A stretch of DNA of 64,000 nt from Paenarthrobacter sp. AR 02 (GTDB lineage: Bacteria; Actinomycetota; Actinomycetes; Actinomycetales; Micrococcaceae): the NCBI RefSeq assembly GCF_021538675.1, contig NZ_JAJUKH010000011.1, forward strand, positions 102,639 to 166,638. Direction: 5' to 3'. Position numbers and translations under genes: made by a program. The notes beneath the pieces were generated by a model. That model saw nothing but the letters and a program-made list of their open reading frames with translations, did not search any database and was not told where the DNA came from. Position 1 is the first letter of the stretch. Every line of letters starts with the position of its first letter. Positions 42,042-52,483 of this stretch are shown here, piece by piece.

Positions 42042-42842
42042 TTAGTGGCTGTCGGCGTGCAGGGCGCCTTCGATGTAGATCGCGGTCAGCAAAGTGAACA
42101 CGTATGCCTGCAGGGCCATGATCAGGGCCTCGAGCATGTACATGGCGATCGCACCAACCAGAACCAGGACCGATGCACCCTTGAGCAGTACGTTCTCCTG
42201 CATGACAAGGAACTCGATGCCGGAACCGGCAAGCATCACGATCAGGTGGCCGGCCAGCATGGTCGCGAACAGACGGAGGCTGTGCGTGACGGGGCGGACC
42301 AGGAAGTTGGAGATGATTTCGATCGGTACGACGATCAGCAGGATGTACCACGGGATTCCCGACGGCACGGTTGCGAGCTTGAAGTACTTCAGGCCGTTCT
42401 TCTTGACACCGATTGCGATCCAGGTGAAGAAGACGATGCCTGCCAGCACGTACGCTCCACCAACGTGGGAGAAGCTTGGCAGCTGGATGACGGGGATCGC
42501 GCCATAGATGTTGTTGACCAAAATGAAGAAGAACAAGCTGAACAACAGCGGGACATACTTGATGAAGTCCTTGCCGCCGATGATGTCCTTGGCGATGCTG
42601 TTGCGGACGAAGCCGTAGGCCATCTCGCCTGCGAACTGCAGCTTGCCGGGAACCAGCTGCTGCTTACGTGCAGCGAGGATAAAGAATGTAGCAATAATGA
42701 CGACCGATAGGATCACCAGCAGCATCTGCTTGGAGAAGCCATCGTGCGCACCCCAAGGCAGGATTGCCGGCAGGTGCATTTCGTCGATTCCGGGTGGGGT
42801 GAAGGACCCCGAATCCTGGGCGGGGAGCGCAAGCGCGATCAA
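42042..42842 (-). CDS. atpB: ATP synthase F0 a subunit
   Basis: This 266-residue stator channel has PVTHSLRLFATMLAGHLIVMLA with the essential arginine, and LEALIMALQAYVFTLLTAIYI in the last helix. The start is a TTG at 42842 supported by AGAGAGGAAA seven bases upstream; no closer ATG or GTG is compatible with the N-terminus. It precedes atpE by 80 bases. Confidence 0.94.
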   Translation of the reverse strand: MIALALPAQDSGSFTPPGIDEMHLPAILPWGAHDGFSKQMLLVILSVVIIATFFILAARKQQLVPGKLQFAGEMAYGFVRNSIAKDIIGGKDFIKYVPLLFSLFFFILVNNIYGAIPVIQLPSFSHVGGAYVLAGIVFFTWIAIGVKKNGLKYFKLATVPSGIPWYILLIVVPIEIISNFLVRPVTHSLRLFATMLAGHLIVMLAGSGIEFLVMQENVLLKGASVLVLVGAIAMYMLEALIMALQAYVFTLLTAIYIEGALHADSH

Positions 42843-42923
42843 CGCGTTTCCTCTCTGCTGTGTCCATCATTGGGCATTGGTTGGAGTCCGGACGCGTTGG
42901 ACGCATTCGTCATCCGTGTGAAA

Positions 42924-43259
42924 TTATTTGGCATTACTGTCCCCGTCCGTGGACGGACCGCTGTCTGCGTTACTCTCGCCAGGAGTGGTGCTTTGCCTGG
43001 TGAGGCCATGCATATGGGAAAGATAGAACCCTCCTGCGGCTCCCAGCAGAGCGCCAAGGAGCACAATCCAGCGGGTCCCCCACAGATTATCCAGACCCCA
43101 GCCTACCAAACTCCAGACAATGATCCCGCCAATGATGTAGCTGAAGACAGCCATACCGGCGTTATATCCGCCGTCGTTTCCGTCGTTGCCGGTTTCGTTG
43201 CCGCTGGCAGGCTGCTGGGCAGTAAGGGACGGGCGTGAATAGCGCTTACGCGGAGACAT
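42924..43259 (-). CDS. AtpZ/AtpI-family small membrane protein
   Basis: This 111-residue protein is predicted from the ATG at 43259, which has AGAAGG upstream and overlaps the end of atpI. It has a basic lead, then YNAGMAVFSYIIGGIIVWSLVGW and WIVLLGALLGAAGGFYLSHMHGL, two helices of the putative F0F1-ATPase subunit (AtpZ-like) family. An acidic Ser/Gly tail follows. Such proteins help c-ring assembly or Mg uptake in other bacteria. An upstream start at 43367 would overlap atpI by 120 bases and is unlikely. Confidence 0.78.
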   Translation of the reverse strand: MSPRKRYSRPSLTAQQPASGNETGNDGNDGGYNAGMAVFSYIIGGIIVWSLVGWGLDNLWGTRWIVLLGALLGAAGGFYLSHMHGLTRQSTTPGESNADSGPSTDGDSNAK

Positions 43260-43737
43260 CCGGACCATCCTTCTGCTCGGCTGGGTCGTTGTAGATCTGG
43301 AGGCGGGCCTTGCTGAAGCCGTAGATTTCTGCAGCCTGCCAGAAGACAACGGCAACCACAGCACCAATCAGGAACCAGCGGTGGTGGAGCCAGTCCGGAG
43401 CGCCGAGCACAAAGAGCACCACGGCGAATCCGATCACTTTGATGAAATACGTGGCAACAAAGAGCCCGACTGCGCCGGAAGGGTTGTCACGGCCAACAAA
43501 ATGGCCGATCAGGAGGCTGATTCCGAAGAAGAGCATGACCAAGGCGGAGCCAAACGCTGCTGAAAGAGCGCCCTGCCCGCCGTTCATGAAGGCCGCGATG
43601 ACGCAGGTTATGGCTGTTGCTGCCACCGCTGCTGCGGCACTGAGCATGAGCAACCGGAGCCACAACGAAGACTGGCCGCCAACAGATCCAACACCACGTT
43701 TACCGGACGGTCGTCCGGTTTCGGCGTTGGATGTCAT
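43246..43737 (-). CDS. atpI: ATP synthase protein I-like membrane protein
   Basis: This 163-residue protein has four helices (around LRLLMLSAAAAVAATAITCV, ALSAAFGSALVMLFFGISLL, AVGLFVATYFIKVIGFAVVL and WFLIGAVVAVVFWQAAEIYG). The size, topology and place at the head of the atp operon fit AtpI, which aids F0 assembly. Rv1303 holds the same place in M. tuberculosis. AAGGAT is 12 bases upstream of the ATG. Confidence 0.82.
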   Translation of the reverse strand: MTSNAETGRPSGKRGVGSVGGQSSLWLRLLMLSAAAAVAATAITCVIAAFMNGGQGALSAAFGSALVMLFFGISLLIGHFVGRDNPSGAVGLFVATYFIKVIGFAVVLFVLGAPDWLHHRWFLIGAVVAVVFWQAAEIYGFSKARLQIYNDPAEQKDGPDVSA

Positions 43738-43754
43738 GGGGATACCAATCCTTG

Positions 43755-43844
43755 TGGCACAGGTGCCATCTTCTCAAAGGGGGATTTACGGGCGAGTGAC
43801 TGTCCGCAGTAAGAATTCTACATGAGATAGAACTGTGACTCTAA
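43755..43844 (-). promoter_or_regulatory. Probable promoter and leader of the atp operon
   Basis: On the minus strand, TTAGAG (43844-43839) and TAGAAT (43820-43815) are 18 bases apart and stand about 80 bases before atpI. A small palindrome, TGGCAC-AG-GTGCCA (43755-43768), lies in the leader, 17 bases before the start codon. It is a sequence-based guess. Confidence 0.4.
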
Positions 43845-43855
43845 CCAGACTTCAT

Positions 43856-44971
43856 CTACTGCTCCCCCGGCCGCGTCGAGTTCCGGGTGAAGTAGGGCCA
43901 CGCCGTGACTGCCGCCATGACGAGCGCTGCCGCGATGACAACGATGAGTACCACCTGCCACGGGAAGACCGCGAAGGCGACGCCGCCGAACGCAAGGATG
44001 CAGGTCCACACATACAGCATGACGACGGCGGTGCGGTGCGAGTACCCCAGGTCGACCAGCTTGTGATGGAGGTGCCCACGGTCGGCGGACCATGGTGACT
44101 GTCCCCTTGCCGTCCTCCGGATCACCGCCATTCCCAGATCCAGGAGTGGAAGGGACAGGACCGCGAAGGGCAGGAGGATGGGAACCACTGTGGGGATACC
44201 GTTGGCGCGATCGTAGAGGCCGGACCCGATCTGTCCCGTCGCCACGACGCCGGCGGATGCCATGAGCAGCCCGATCAGCATGGCTCCCGAATCCCCCATG
44301 AAGATCTTTGCCGGGAACCAGTTATGGGGCAGGAAGCCGATGCAGCTGCCGACCAGGATGGCCATCAGGAGTGTCGCCAGGTCTGAATTGTCGGTGGAGG
44401 GGTTGTTGCGGTGGACCCAGTAGGCGGTGAGGAAGAACGCTCCCCCGCCAATGGTTGCGACCCCTGCTGCCAGTCCATCGAGCCCGTCGATAAAGTTCAC
44501 GGCGTTCATGGTGGTGACAATCAGGCCCGCGGTGAGGACAATCTGGACCACCTCGGAGCCCAGGAAGATCGGTTCGGGGATGAACGGGACGACGGACATC
44601 CGGACTCCCCAGACAGCCACAATGAGCGCAGCCGCTCCTTGTCCGAGCAGTTTGATCCACCAGCGGATGTCCAGGATGTCGTCCGCAACTCCAACCGCCA
44701 CGATGACGACGGCGCCCGCGAGAATCCCCCATGGAGCATCGTTGTGCCTGAAAATGTCCCTGACGAAGAAGGAATTGCTGGCAACAACCAACGCGACGAA
44801 GAAGCCGGCGAAAATGCCCAGGCCGCCCAGCTTGGAAATCAGCACGGAGTGCATGTCGCGGCTCCGGATGGGCCGGTAGAGCCGCAGCTTGTTCCCTGCC
44901 ACGCGTGCGCCCCACGTCCCCGCGTAGGACACCACGGCAGCCGTAAGCGCCATCAGCAGATACATGATCAT
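43856..44971 (-). CDS. wecA: Polyprenyl-phosphate GlcNAc-1-phosphate transferase (WecA-like)
   Basis: This 371-residue enzyme of the MraY/WecA family transfers a sugar-1-phosphate to a polyprenyl phosphate and so starts a cell-surface glycan. It has about 11 helices, with KLGGLGIFAGF, GVADDILDIRWWIKLLGQ (Mg site), MNAVNFIDGLDGLAAGVATI, and HNWFPAKIFMGDSGAMLIG. It also has DRGHLHHKLVDLGYSHRTAV, the His-rich loop of WecA types. GGGAG is eight bases before the ATG. Rv1302 (rfe/wecA) precedes the atp genes in the same way in M. tuberculosis. Confidence 0.92.
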   Translation of the reverse strand: MIMYLLMALTAAVVSYAGTWGARVAGNKLRLYRPIRSRDMHSVLISKLGGLGIFAGFFVALVVASNSFFVRDIFRHNDAPWGILAGAVVIVAVGVADDILDIRWWIKLLGQGAAALIVAVWGVRMSVVPFIPEPIFLGSEVVQIVLTAGLIVTTMNAVNFIDGLDGLAAGVATIGGGAFFLTAYWVHRNNPSTDNSDLATLLMAILVGSCIGFLPHNWFPAKIFMGDSGAMLIGLLMASAGVVATGQIGSGLYDRANGIPTVVPILLPFAVLSLPLLDLGMAVIRRTARGQSPWSADRGHLHHKLVDLGYSHRTAVVMLYVWTCILAFGGVAFAVFPWQVVLIVVIAAALVMAAVTAWPYFTRNSTRPGEQ

Positions 44972-45250
44972 GCTGCGGCTCCCGGAAGTTGTCCGCCGGT
45001 TGGATCGGAAGCGCTTGTCAGCGAACGTGGCCGGATCCCCGCCTGGATGCCGGGGAATCCCGGGCAGCTCAAGGTGTGGAATTCTGTCTGTGGATAAATG
45101 GAACTACTCCGTCGCCATGCCTGCACCGGCTCTGCCGAATGTTGCGGGATTTTCGTGGACTCTTGTCACGATACTAATGCCATCGGCCGTGACCAGCCTG
45201 TGACGCAGCCGCAGTACCCCAAGTTGTTTAGCTGCCTTAGCACCGCTTTT
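44972..45250 (-). promoter_or_regulatory. Intergenic region ahead of wecA
   Basis: No gene is seen in these 279 bases. On the minus strand TAGTAT (45176-45171) is a possible -10 hexamer. It lies between the arms of an inverted repeat, GTCACG (45165-45170) and CGTGAC (45188-45193), which could be an operator. The rest would be a leader of about 190 bases. Confidence 0.3.
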
Positions 45251-46210
45251 TTACTGCCGGACGGGCTGCCGGACATCACGCAGCGCGTAGATACCGGCCA
45301 ACACTTCGGCGTTGGGTCGCGGGGCCTTAAGGCCGTCCCGGAGGCCGTTGAAAAGTCCTGCCAACAGTACTTTCCGGTTCTTGGAAGCGATGATCGTCAG
45401 GGTCCAGTTTCTCAGTGAAGCACCGGTGAAGAGCACCTTTTCCCACGGCGCCAGTGCGTTGGACCGCGTGTAGACCCACACCTTGTTGCGCACCTCGTAA
45501 TAGAAGCGGGGGCCCGGGTCGGCGCCGGCGTCACCAAAGACTTTCGTGTGGTGGTTGGCAACCGACGCGTTGGTGCTCAGTGCGATGCCCTTGCGGCTAA
45601 CCCTGGCGGTGTACTCCAGGTCATCGTTCCAGATGAAGTAGTCCGCTATGGGCAGTCCGTGGCGCCTGATTTCCGCTGCCTGAATGAGGACCGAAACGAA
45701 CGAAGCGCTCCGGATTTGCGTGGCACCGAGTCGGGCAGCCGCGCTTCGGGATTCTTCGCTTGCGGCCATCCGGGGGCGCATGCGGTTCATGGGATGGTCA
45801 CGACCATCAGTCCACACAACCCGGCTGGCGATGAAACCAGGGACGTCTCCTGTGTCCTGCCCATATGCCTGGGCAAGGTCCAGTGCTTCCTGCAGCGCCG
45901 GGCGCTGGGGCTCAGTGTCGTCGTCCATGATCCACACGTGGTCGGCGCGATGGTCAAGGACTGCTCGTTCCATGCCGACTGCGAAGCCTCCTGCGCCGCC
46001 TACGTTGGTATTCAACGTCACCACGTCCGTGGTCACCGGCCCCTGGTAGGTCCGCAGGAACTCCGCTGTTCCGTCCGTGGAGGCGTTGTCGACGACGACG
46101 ACGACGTCCGGCACCCGGGTGCCAGAGGCGATCCCAGCCAAGGTTGTCTGGAGAAGTTCACGTCGGTTGTAGGTCACCACGACGGCGACCACTATGGGTT
46201 GGGAGGTCAT
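45251..46210 (-). CDS. Glycosyltransferase family 2 (GlfT1-like)
   Basis: This 319-residue GT-A enzyme has VAVVVTYNRRELLQTTL, VVVVDNASTDGTAEFL, the metal site VWIMDDDTEPQ, and the acceptor-side WNDDLEYTAR with a later NHHTKVFG. It most resembles galactofuranosyl- or rhamnosyl-type transferases that build cell-wall linkers; the exact sugar is not certain. The ATG follows the TGA of the WecG/TagA gene directly, with no gap. It is the last gene of the prfA-prmC-sua5-glycosyltransferase series and lies upstream of wecA. Confidence 0.87.
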   Translation of the reverse strand: MTSQPIVVAVVVTYNRRELLQTTLAGIASGTRVPDVVVVVDNASTDGTAEFLRTYQGPVTTDVVTLNTNVGGAGGFAVGMERAVLDHRADHVWIMDDDTEPQRPALQEALDLAQAYGQDTGDVPGFIASRVVWTDGRDHPMNRMRPRMAASEESRSAAARLGATQIRSASFVSVLIQAAEIRRHGLPIADYFIWNDDLEYTARVSRKGIALSTNASVANHHTKVFGDAGADPGPRFYYEVRNKVWVYTRSNALAPWEKVLFTGASLRNWTLTIIASKNRKVLLAGLFNGLRDGLKAPRPNAEVLAGIYALRDVRQPVRQ

Positions 46211-46996
46211 TCACTGGCCTTCGGTCTTGGATGGTTGGAAGCGGCGGCGAATCAAGAGGCCTGCCAGCTTCCACGGTTCAACAAATACCCTGTAGGCAAC
46301 CCGCCCCGGATGGAGCAGCAGTCGCCAGGCCCATTCCAGGCCCAGGCGCCCCAGCCAGCGTGGAGCGAGTTTCTGGACGCCTGCAACCTGTTCAATGGCC
46401 CCTCCGACTGCGCAGTACACAGCCGGTGGCAACTCCGCGAGTCGTCGCTGGAGGACAGCTTCCTGGAGGGGCATACCCAAACCCAGGAGGACCAGTTGCG
46501 GACGGAAGTCGCTGAGCCAGTTCACTACGGCGGCCTCCGTGGCGCCATCCCAGTCTTCACCGGGCATTCCGTCAACGGTTACGCCGGGCGCAATGGACCG
46601 CAACCGCATGACGGCCTTCGTGTTGGCCTCACGACCGGCGCCAACCACTGCCACGCGCTGCAAGCCGGGCACTTTCCCGAGGTCAGGAATCCAATCCATT
46701 GACCCAAGCCGGTAGGCCATGGCTCCTTGGCCGAGTGGATGTAATCGCTTCCTGTGGGCCAGGCCCCACAGCAAGGCCACGGGCGCGCCGTCCAGCAGGA
46801 CAATGGAACTGTCCCGGTAGAGGGAGCGGAACTCCGGGCAGGAGTGGAAAAGCGTAATGCTGTGGAGGTTGTGACCCAGCACCGTGGCGGTGGTGCCCGC
46901 TGCAATGAGGCCGCCCATGGCATTGATGAGCTCATCAACGCGCAGCGGAGTGGCGTCGACGTCAAGGACGGGGACGCGTTGGCGGTCGGGAATCAT
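46211..46996 (-). CDS. WecG/TagA/CpsF family glycosyltransferase (GT26)
   Basis: This 261-residue protein has the family pattern ATVLGHNLHSITLFHSCPEFRSLYRDSSIVLLDGAPV, RVAVVGAGREANTKAV, RPQLVLLGLGMPLQEAVLQRR, and AVGGAIEQVAGVQKLAPRWLGRLGLEWAWRLL. Relatives add ManNAc or a related sugar to polyprenyl-linked GlcNAc, the product of WecA encoded downstream. It overlaps sua5 by four bases (ATGA). Together with the next gene it suggests synthesis of a teichoic-acid-like or other surface glycopolymer. Confidence 0.9.
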   Translation of the reverse strand: MIPDRQRVPVLDVDATPLRVDELINAMGGLIAAGTTATVLGHNLHSITLFHSCPEFRSLYRDSSIVLLDGAPVALLWGLAHRKRLHPLGQGAMAYRLGSMDWIPDLGKVPGLQRVAVVGAGREANTKAVMRLRSIAPGVTVDGMPGEDWDGATEAAVVNWLSDFRPQLVLLGLGMPLQEAVLQRRLAELPPAVYCAVGGAIEQVAGVQKLAPRWLGRLGLEWAWRLLLHPGRVAYRVFVEPWKLAGLLIRRRFQPSKTEGQ

Positions 46997-47808
46997 TCGG
47001 GCTTGGATTGGACTGGAGCGCCTGGTTCCGCGATGTCGGCCGCAGGTCCCTGTTCGACGGCGTCAGGTTCCGATACGTCCCCCTGCGCGTCACCGGAGGC
47101 AGTTTCCTCGGGTTCGGCCTGCGGTCCCGGGACCTCAGCCCCAAGGGTTTCCCCAAAACCAAGGATGGACGGAACGATTTCGCGCAGGCGTTCAAGCTCG
47201 ATGGCGCCTTGGCGAACCACACGGAATGGCGTGGACGTGGCATCGACGATCGTGGACGGCAGCGCTGCGGTGCCCTTGACGGGCCGGAACCCGCCTTCCA
47301 GGTAGACCTCCACCGATTCAGCCAGTTGGAGGCGGGCCTCGGAAGCTGTCTGGGCCGCCTCCTGGCCTGTGCGGTTGGCGGAGGAGACCGCGAGCGGGCC
47401 GGTCAGGCTCAGGAGGTCCAATGCGATCTCGTCGTCTGGCATCCTAAGGGCTACGGTGCCTTTGGTATCGCCCAAATCCCAGTCCAGGGATGGCTGGGCG
47501 TGCAGAATGAGGGTCAGTCCACCGGGCCAGAAAGCCTGCGCGAGTGCCCGGGCATCGGCCGGTACATCGGTGGCCAGCCCATCCAGGGCATTGATCCGGG
47601 GAATCAGCACCGGCGGAGGCATCTGGCGGCTGCGGCCCTTGGAAGCGAGCAGCAGGGTGACGGCCAGGGGTGAAAAGGCGTCCGCACCAATGCCGTAAAC
47701 AGTGTCAGTGGGAAGCACGATGCACTTCTTTTCGCTGATGGCGCGCTGGGCGTGCTGAAGGCCTTCAGTCCGCTGGTCATCGGAAGTGCAATTGTAGGTT
47801 GTGGTCAC
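46993..47808 (-). CDS. L-threonylcarbamoyladenylate synthase (Sua5/YrdC/TsaC)
   Basis: This 271-residue enzyme makes threonylcarbamoyl-AMP for the t6A37 tRNA modification. It has the YrdC core: CIVLPTDTVYGIGADAFSP, LLASKGRSRQMPPPVLI, AFWPGGLTLIL, and SANRTGQEAA. A Pro/Glu/Ala-rich acidic tail of about 55 residues replaces the second Sua5 domain, so it is nearer to TsaC in length. It starts at a GTG 12 bases behind prmC. Confidence 0.92.
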   Translation of the reverse strand: MTTTYNCTSDDQRTEGLQHAQRAISEKKCIVLPTDTVYGIGADAFSPLAVTLLLASKGRSRQMPPPVLIPRINALDGLATDVPADARALAQAFWPGGLTLILHAQPSLDWDLGDTKGTVALRMPDDEIALDLLSLTGPLAVSSANRTGQEAAQTASEARLQLAESVEVYLEGGFRPVKGTAALPSTIVDATSTPFRVVRQGAIELERLREIVPSILGFGETLGAEVPGPQAEPEETASGDAQGDVSEPDAVEQGPAADIAEPGAPVQSKPE

Positions 47809-47820
47809 AGCCCTATTCTT

Positions 47821-48693
47821 TCACTCATCAGGAGCGGCGCTTGCCAGCACTGCGCTGGTGGCACGTTCCTTGCCGTTCAGGTCAAAGTGCGTGGTGACGT
47901 CATTCCAACGTCCCGTTCCCCGGAGCATCCCCGCGATCCACGCCGCCTGGACTTCAGCGTGTTCCATCACAAAGTAGCCGCCTGGTTTCAGGAGCCGCGC
48001 CGCAGAGGCTGCTGCCGCCGTCGGGAGTTCCATGCCGTCCGCTCCCCCACCGTACAGTGCCTCGGGTGGATCGTGGAGTGCAACTTCCGGTTCTGTGGGT
48101 ATCGCCTCCGCCGGGATGTACGGCGGGTTGGAAACGACGACGTCGAAGGTTCCGTTATGTTCGGGCAGCGCATCCCTGAGATCACCCTGCAGGAGCGTGA
48201 CCCCCAAGGGTTCCAGGTTCTTCGCGGCCCACGCGTGCGCAAAAGTACTGAACTCAACCGCGTGGACTTCGGCACCCGGGACCTCGTGGGCAATCGAGCC
48301 GGCGATCGCGCCGGATCCGGTGCCAAGGTCCACTACTTTGGGATGTGGCATTCCTGCCAGGTGGTCGATGACCAACTGGACCACCGATTCCGTTTCAGGC
48401 CGGGGTATGAACACACCGGGGCCAACGCGCAGTTCAAGGTACCGGAAATACGCGACGCTGGTGATGTGCTGCAACGGCACCCGCCCGGCACGTTCGGCCA
48501 CCAGGTCCGCATAGCCTTCAGGCGCAGGATCACTGCCGAGGAGCATCGCGCGAAGACGGCCAAGACCGACTCCCAGGAGGTGCTCCGCGAGAAGTTCCGC
48601 GTCCACGCGCGGCGTGGGCACGCCCGCCTCGGTAAGAATGGCAGTAGCCTCGCGAACTGCGTCCGCGAGGCTCTGGCCTGGGTAAAACGTCAT
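47821..48693 (-). CDS. prmC: Peptide chain release factor N5-glutamine methyltransferase
   Basis: This 290-residue SAM-dependent enzyme methylates the GGQ glutamine of release factors. It has an N-terminal helical domain (DAELLAEHLLGVGLGRLRAML), FIPRPETESVVQLVI, VVDLGTGSGAIAGSIA for SAM, and the catalytic VVSNPPYIPAEA. It sits 33 bases behind prfA, its substrate gene, as in most bacteria (formerly hemK). Confidence 0.95.
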   Translation of the reverse strand: MTFYPGQSLADAVREATAILTEAGVPTPRVDAELLAEHLLGVGLGRLRAMLLGSDPAPEGYADLVAERAGRVPLQHITSVAYFRYLELRVGPGVFIPRPETESVVQLVIDHLAGMPHPKVVDLGTGSGAIAGSIAHEVPGAEVHAVEFSTFAHAWAAKNLEPLGVTLLQGDLRDALPEHNGTFDVVVSNPPYIPAEAIPTEPEVALHDPPEALYGGGADGMELPTAAAASAARLLKPGGYFVMEHAEVQAAWIAGMLRGTGRWNDVTTHFDLNGKERATSAVLASAAPDE

Positions 48694-48726
48694 GGATCTA
48701 CTCTGCTGTTGGAGTGCGGCAGGGTG

Positions 48727-49800
48727 CTATTCGCCGATGGCGTCCAGGCGCGCCTGTTCGTCAGCCTCAATGGCCGACTGGATGACGGGCTCAAGATCGC
48801 CGTTCATCACGGCATCAAGGTTGTAGGCCTTATAACCCGTGCGGTGGTCCGCAATCCGGTTTTCCGGGAAGTTGTACGTGCGGATGCGCTCCGAACGGTC
48901 CATGGTGCGGATCTGCGACTTGCGCTGTTCCGAGTTGGCGGCGTCGATCTGCTCCTGCTGGTGGGCAAGGAGCCGGGCACGAAGAACGCGCATGCCGGCT
49001 TCACGGTTCTGCAGCTGCGACTTCTCGTTCTGCATCGCCACAACAATGCCCGTGGGCAAGTGGGTGATGCGGACGGCGGAGTCAGTGGTGTTCACGGACT
49101 GGCCACCGGGACCTGAAGAACGGTAAACGTCGATCTTGAGGTCGTTCTGGTTGATTTCAAGCTCTTCGGGCTCATCCACTTCGGGAAGAACCAGGACACC
49201 TGCAGCGGAGGTGTGGATACGACCCTGCGATTCGGTCACGGGAACGCGCTGCACACGGTGGACGCCGCCCTCAAACTTCAACCTGGCGAAGACACCTTCA
49301 GCGGGATCGTTGGAGTTTCCCTTGATCGCGACGGAGACGTCCTTGTAACCACCGAGGTCAGATTCGGTGGCCGAGATCATTTCGGTCTTCCAGCCACGGG
49401 ATTCGGCGTAGCGCATGTACATGCGCAGGAGGTCGCCGGCGAACAACGCAGCTTCATCGCCACCTTCGCCACCCTTGACTTCCAGGATCACGTTGCGGGC
49501 ATCATCAGGATCACGCGGGATCAGCAGCCGGCGAAGACGTTCCTCAGCGGCGGGGATCTGCTCTTCCAACTGCACTACTTCAGCGGCGAACTCGGGATCC
49601 TCGTCAGCCATCTCCTTGGCCGCCTCAAGATCGTCGTTGAGCCCGCGCCACTTGTTGTAAGCCTCCACAATGCCCTGAAGCTGAGCAGACCGCCGCCCCA
49701 ACTTCCTGGCCGCAGACTGATCAGCATAAACGGCAGGATCACTCAACTGCGCCTGAATAGCAGCATGCTCATCAAGCAATCCCTGTACGGACTCAAACAT
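48727..49800 (-). CDS. prfA: Peptide chain release factor 1
   Basis: This 357-residue factor reads UAA and UAG stop codons. The codon-recognition motif PVT lies in QRVPVTESQGRIHTSAA, and the peptidyl hydrolysis motif in SSGPGGQSVNTTDSAVRI. It has the C-terminal RIRTYNFPENRIADHRTGY. The first gene after the rho terminator region, it heads the prfA-prmC-sua5-glycosyltransferase operon. Confidence 0.97.
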   Translation of the reverse strand: MFESVQGLLDEHAAIQAQLSDPAVYADQSAARKLGRRSAQLQGIVEAYNKWRGLNDDLEAAKEMADEDPEFAAEVVQLEEQIPAAEERLRRLLIPRDPDDARNVILEVKGGEGGDEAALFAGDLLRMYMRYAESRGWKTEMISATESDLGGYKDVSVAIKGNSNDPAEGVFARLKFEGGVHRVQRVPVTESQGRIHTSAAGVLVLPEVDEPEELEINQNDLKIDVYRSSGPGGQSVNTTDSAVRITHLPTGIVVAMQNEKSQLQNREAGMRVLRARLLAHQQEQIDAANSEQRKSQIRTMDRSERIRTYNFPENRIADHRTGYKAYNLDAVMNGDLEPVIQSAIEADEQARLDAIGE

Positions 49801-49913
49801 TTAGAACAACCTTTCAACGCTGCGCCCAAGTTTAGCGGCGCAAACAGCGGAAGGTGACACGACCGCCGTCGAGTATTAACTACCGGCCCGGGTAGGCGGG
49901 CCGAAAACGGAAC

Positions 49914-50028
49914 GAGCCGCTGATTCTGCTGCCCCGGGAGTGGCTTCGGGCCTGCCGGAGCGTGGTGGCCAAGTCCGAAGGGACTTGGCCACCACGCGTA
50001 GGGGCGGGGGCAGCAGAATCAGCGGCTC
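49914..50028 (-). terminator. Nested perfect inverted repeats behind rho
   Basis: An outer 22-base-pair inverted repeat (49914-49935 with 50007-50028) encloses an inner 16-base-pair repeat (49961-49976 with 49981-49996) around a GAAG loop. It begins 10 bases behind the rho stop codon. A third small stem, CGGCCCG/CGGGCCG, lies at 49884-49903. The whole 49801-50038 gap has no gene. It is probably the end of the rho transcript. No classical U-run follows. Confidence 0.7.
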
Positions 50029-50038
50029 AGTAAAGCAG

Positions 50039-52183
<2,145 letters not shown>

Positions 52184-52483
52184 GAAGGATCCTTCCCCCT
52201 CGACGGCGTCCAGAGCGAGAGCTGGACGCGATGATTTGTTCTGGGCTGCAGTTCAGATCTGCAGCCTGCGATTTGGCCGTGCCTGATGGATTGTGGCCAC
52301 CAGGGCCGGATACTGATCGTCATCACTGGATCCAGTTACCCGGACAGCCGGCCAATTGATCAGGAACAGAGAAAGATCTGCGGCACCTGAGGCCGGAAAG
52401 AGACGGCACCACCAACGTTGGCACAGTTGACGAAAGGTACGGCAAAGGTGCCGCAATCCAAAATCAGGGAACTGCCCGCGGTT
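52184..52483 (-). promoter_or_regulatory. rho leader region with two hairpins
   Basis: No gene is seen in the 300 bases between thrB and rho. Near the rho start there is a hairpin of eight base pairs at 52244-52266 (GGCTGCAG/CTGCAGCC) and another of eight at 52206-52229 (GCGTCCAG/CTGGACGC). The palindrome GAAGGATCCTTC (52184-52195) holds part of the ribosome binding site and touches the GTG. The layout suits autoregulation of rho through its leader, but that is inferred. Confidence 0.45.
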
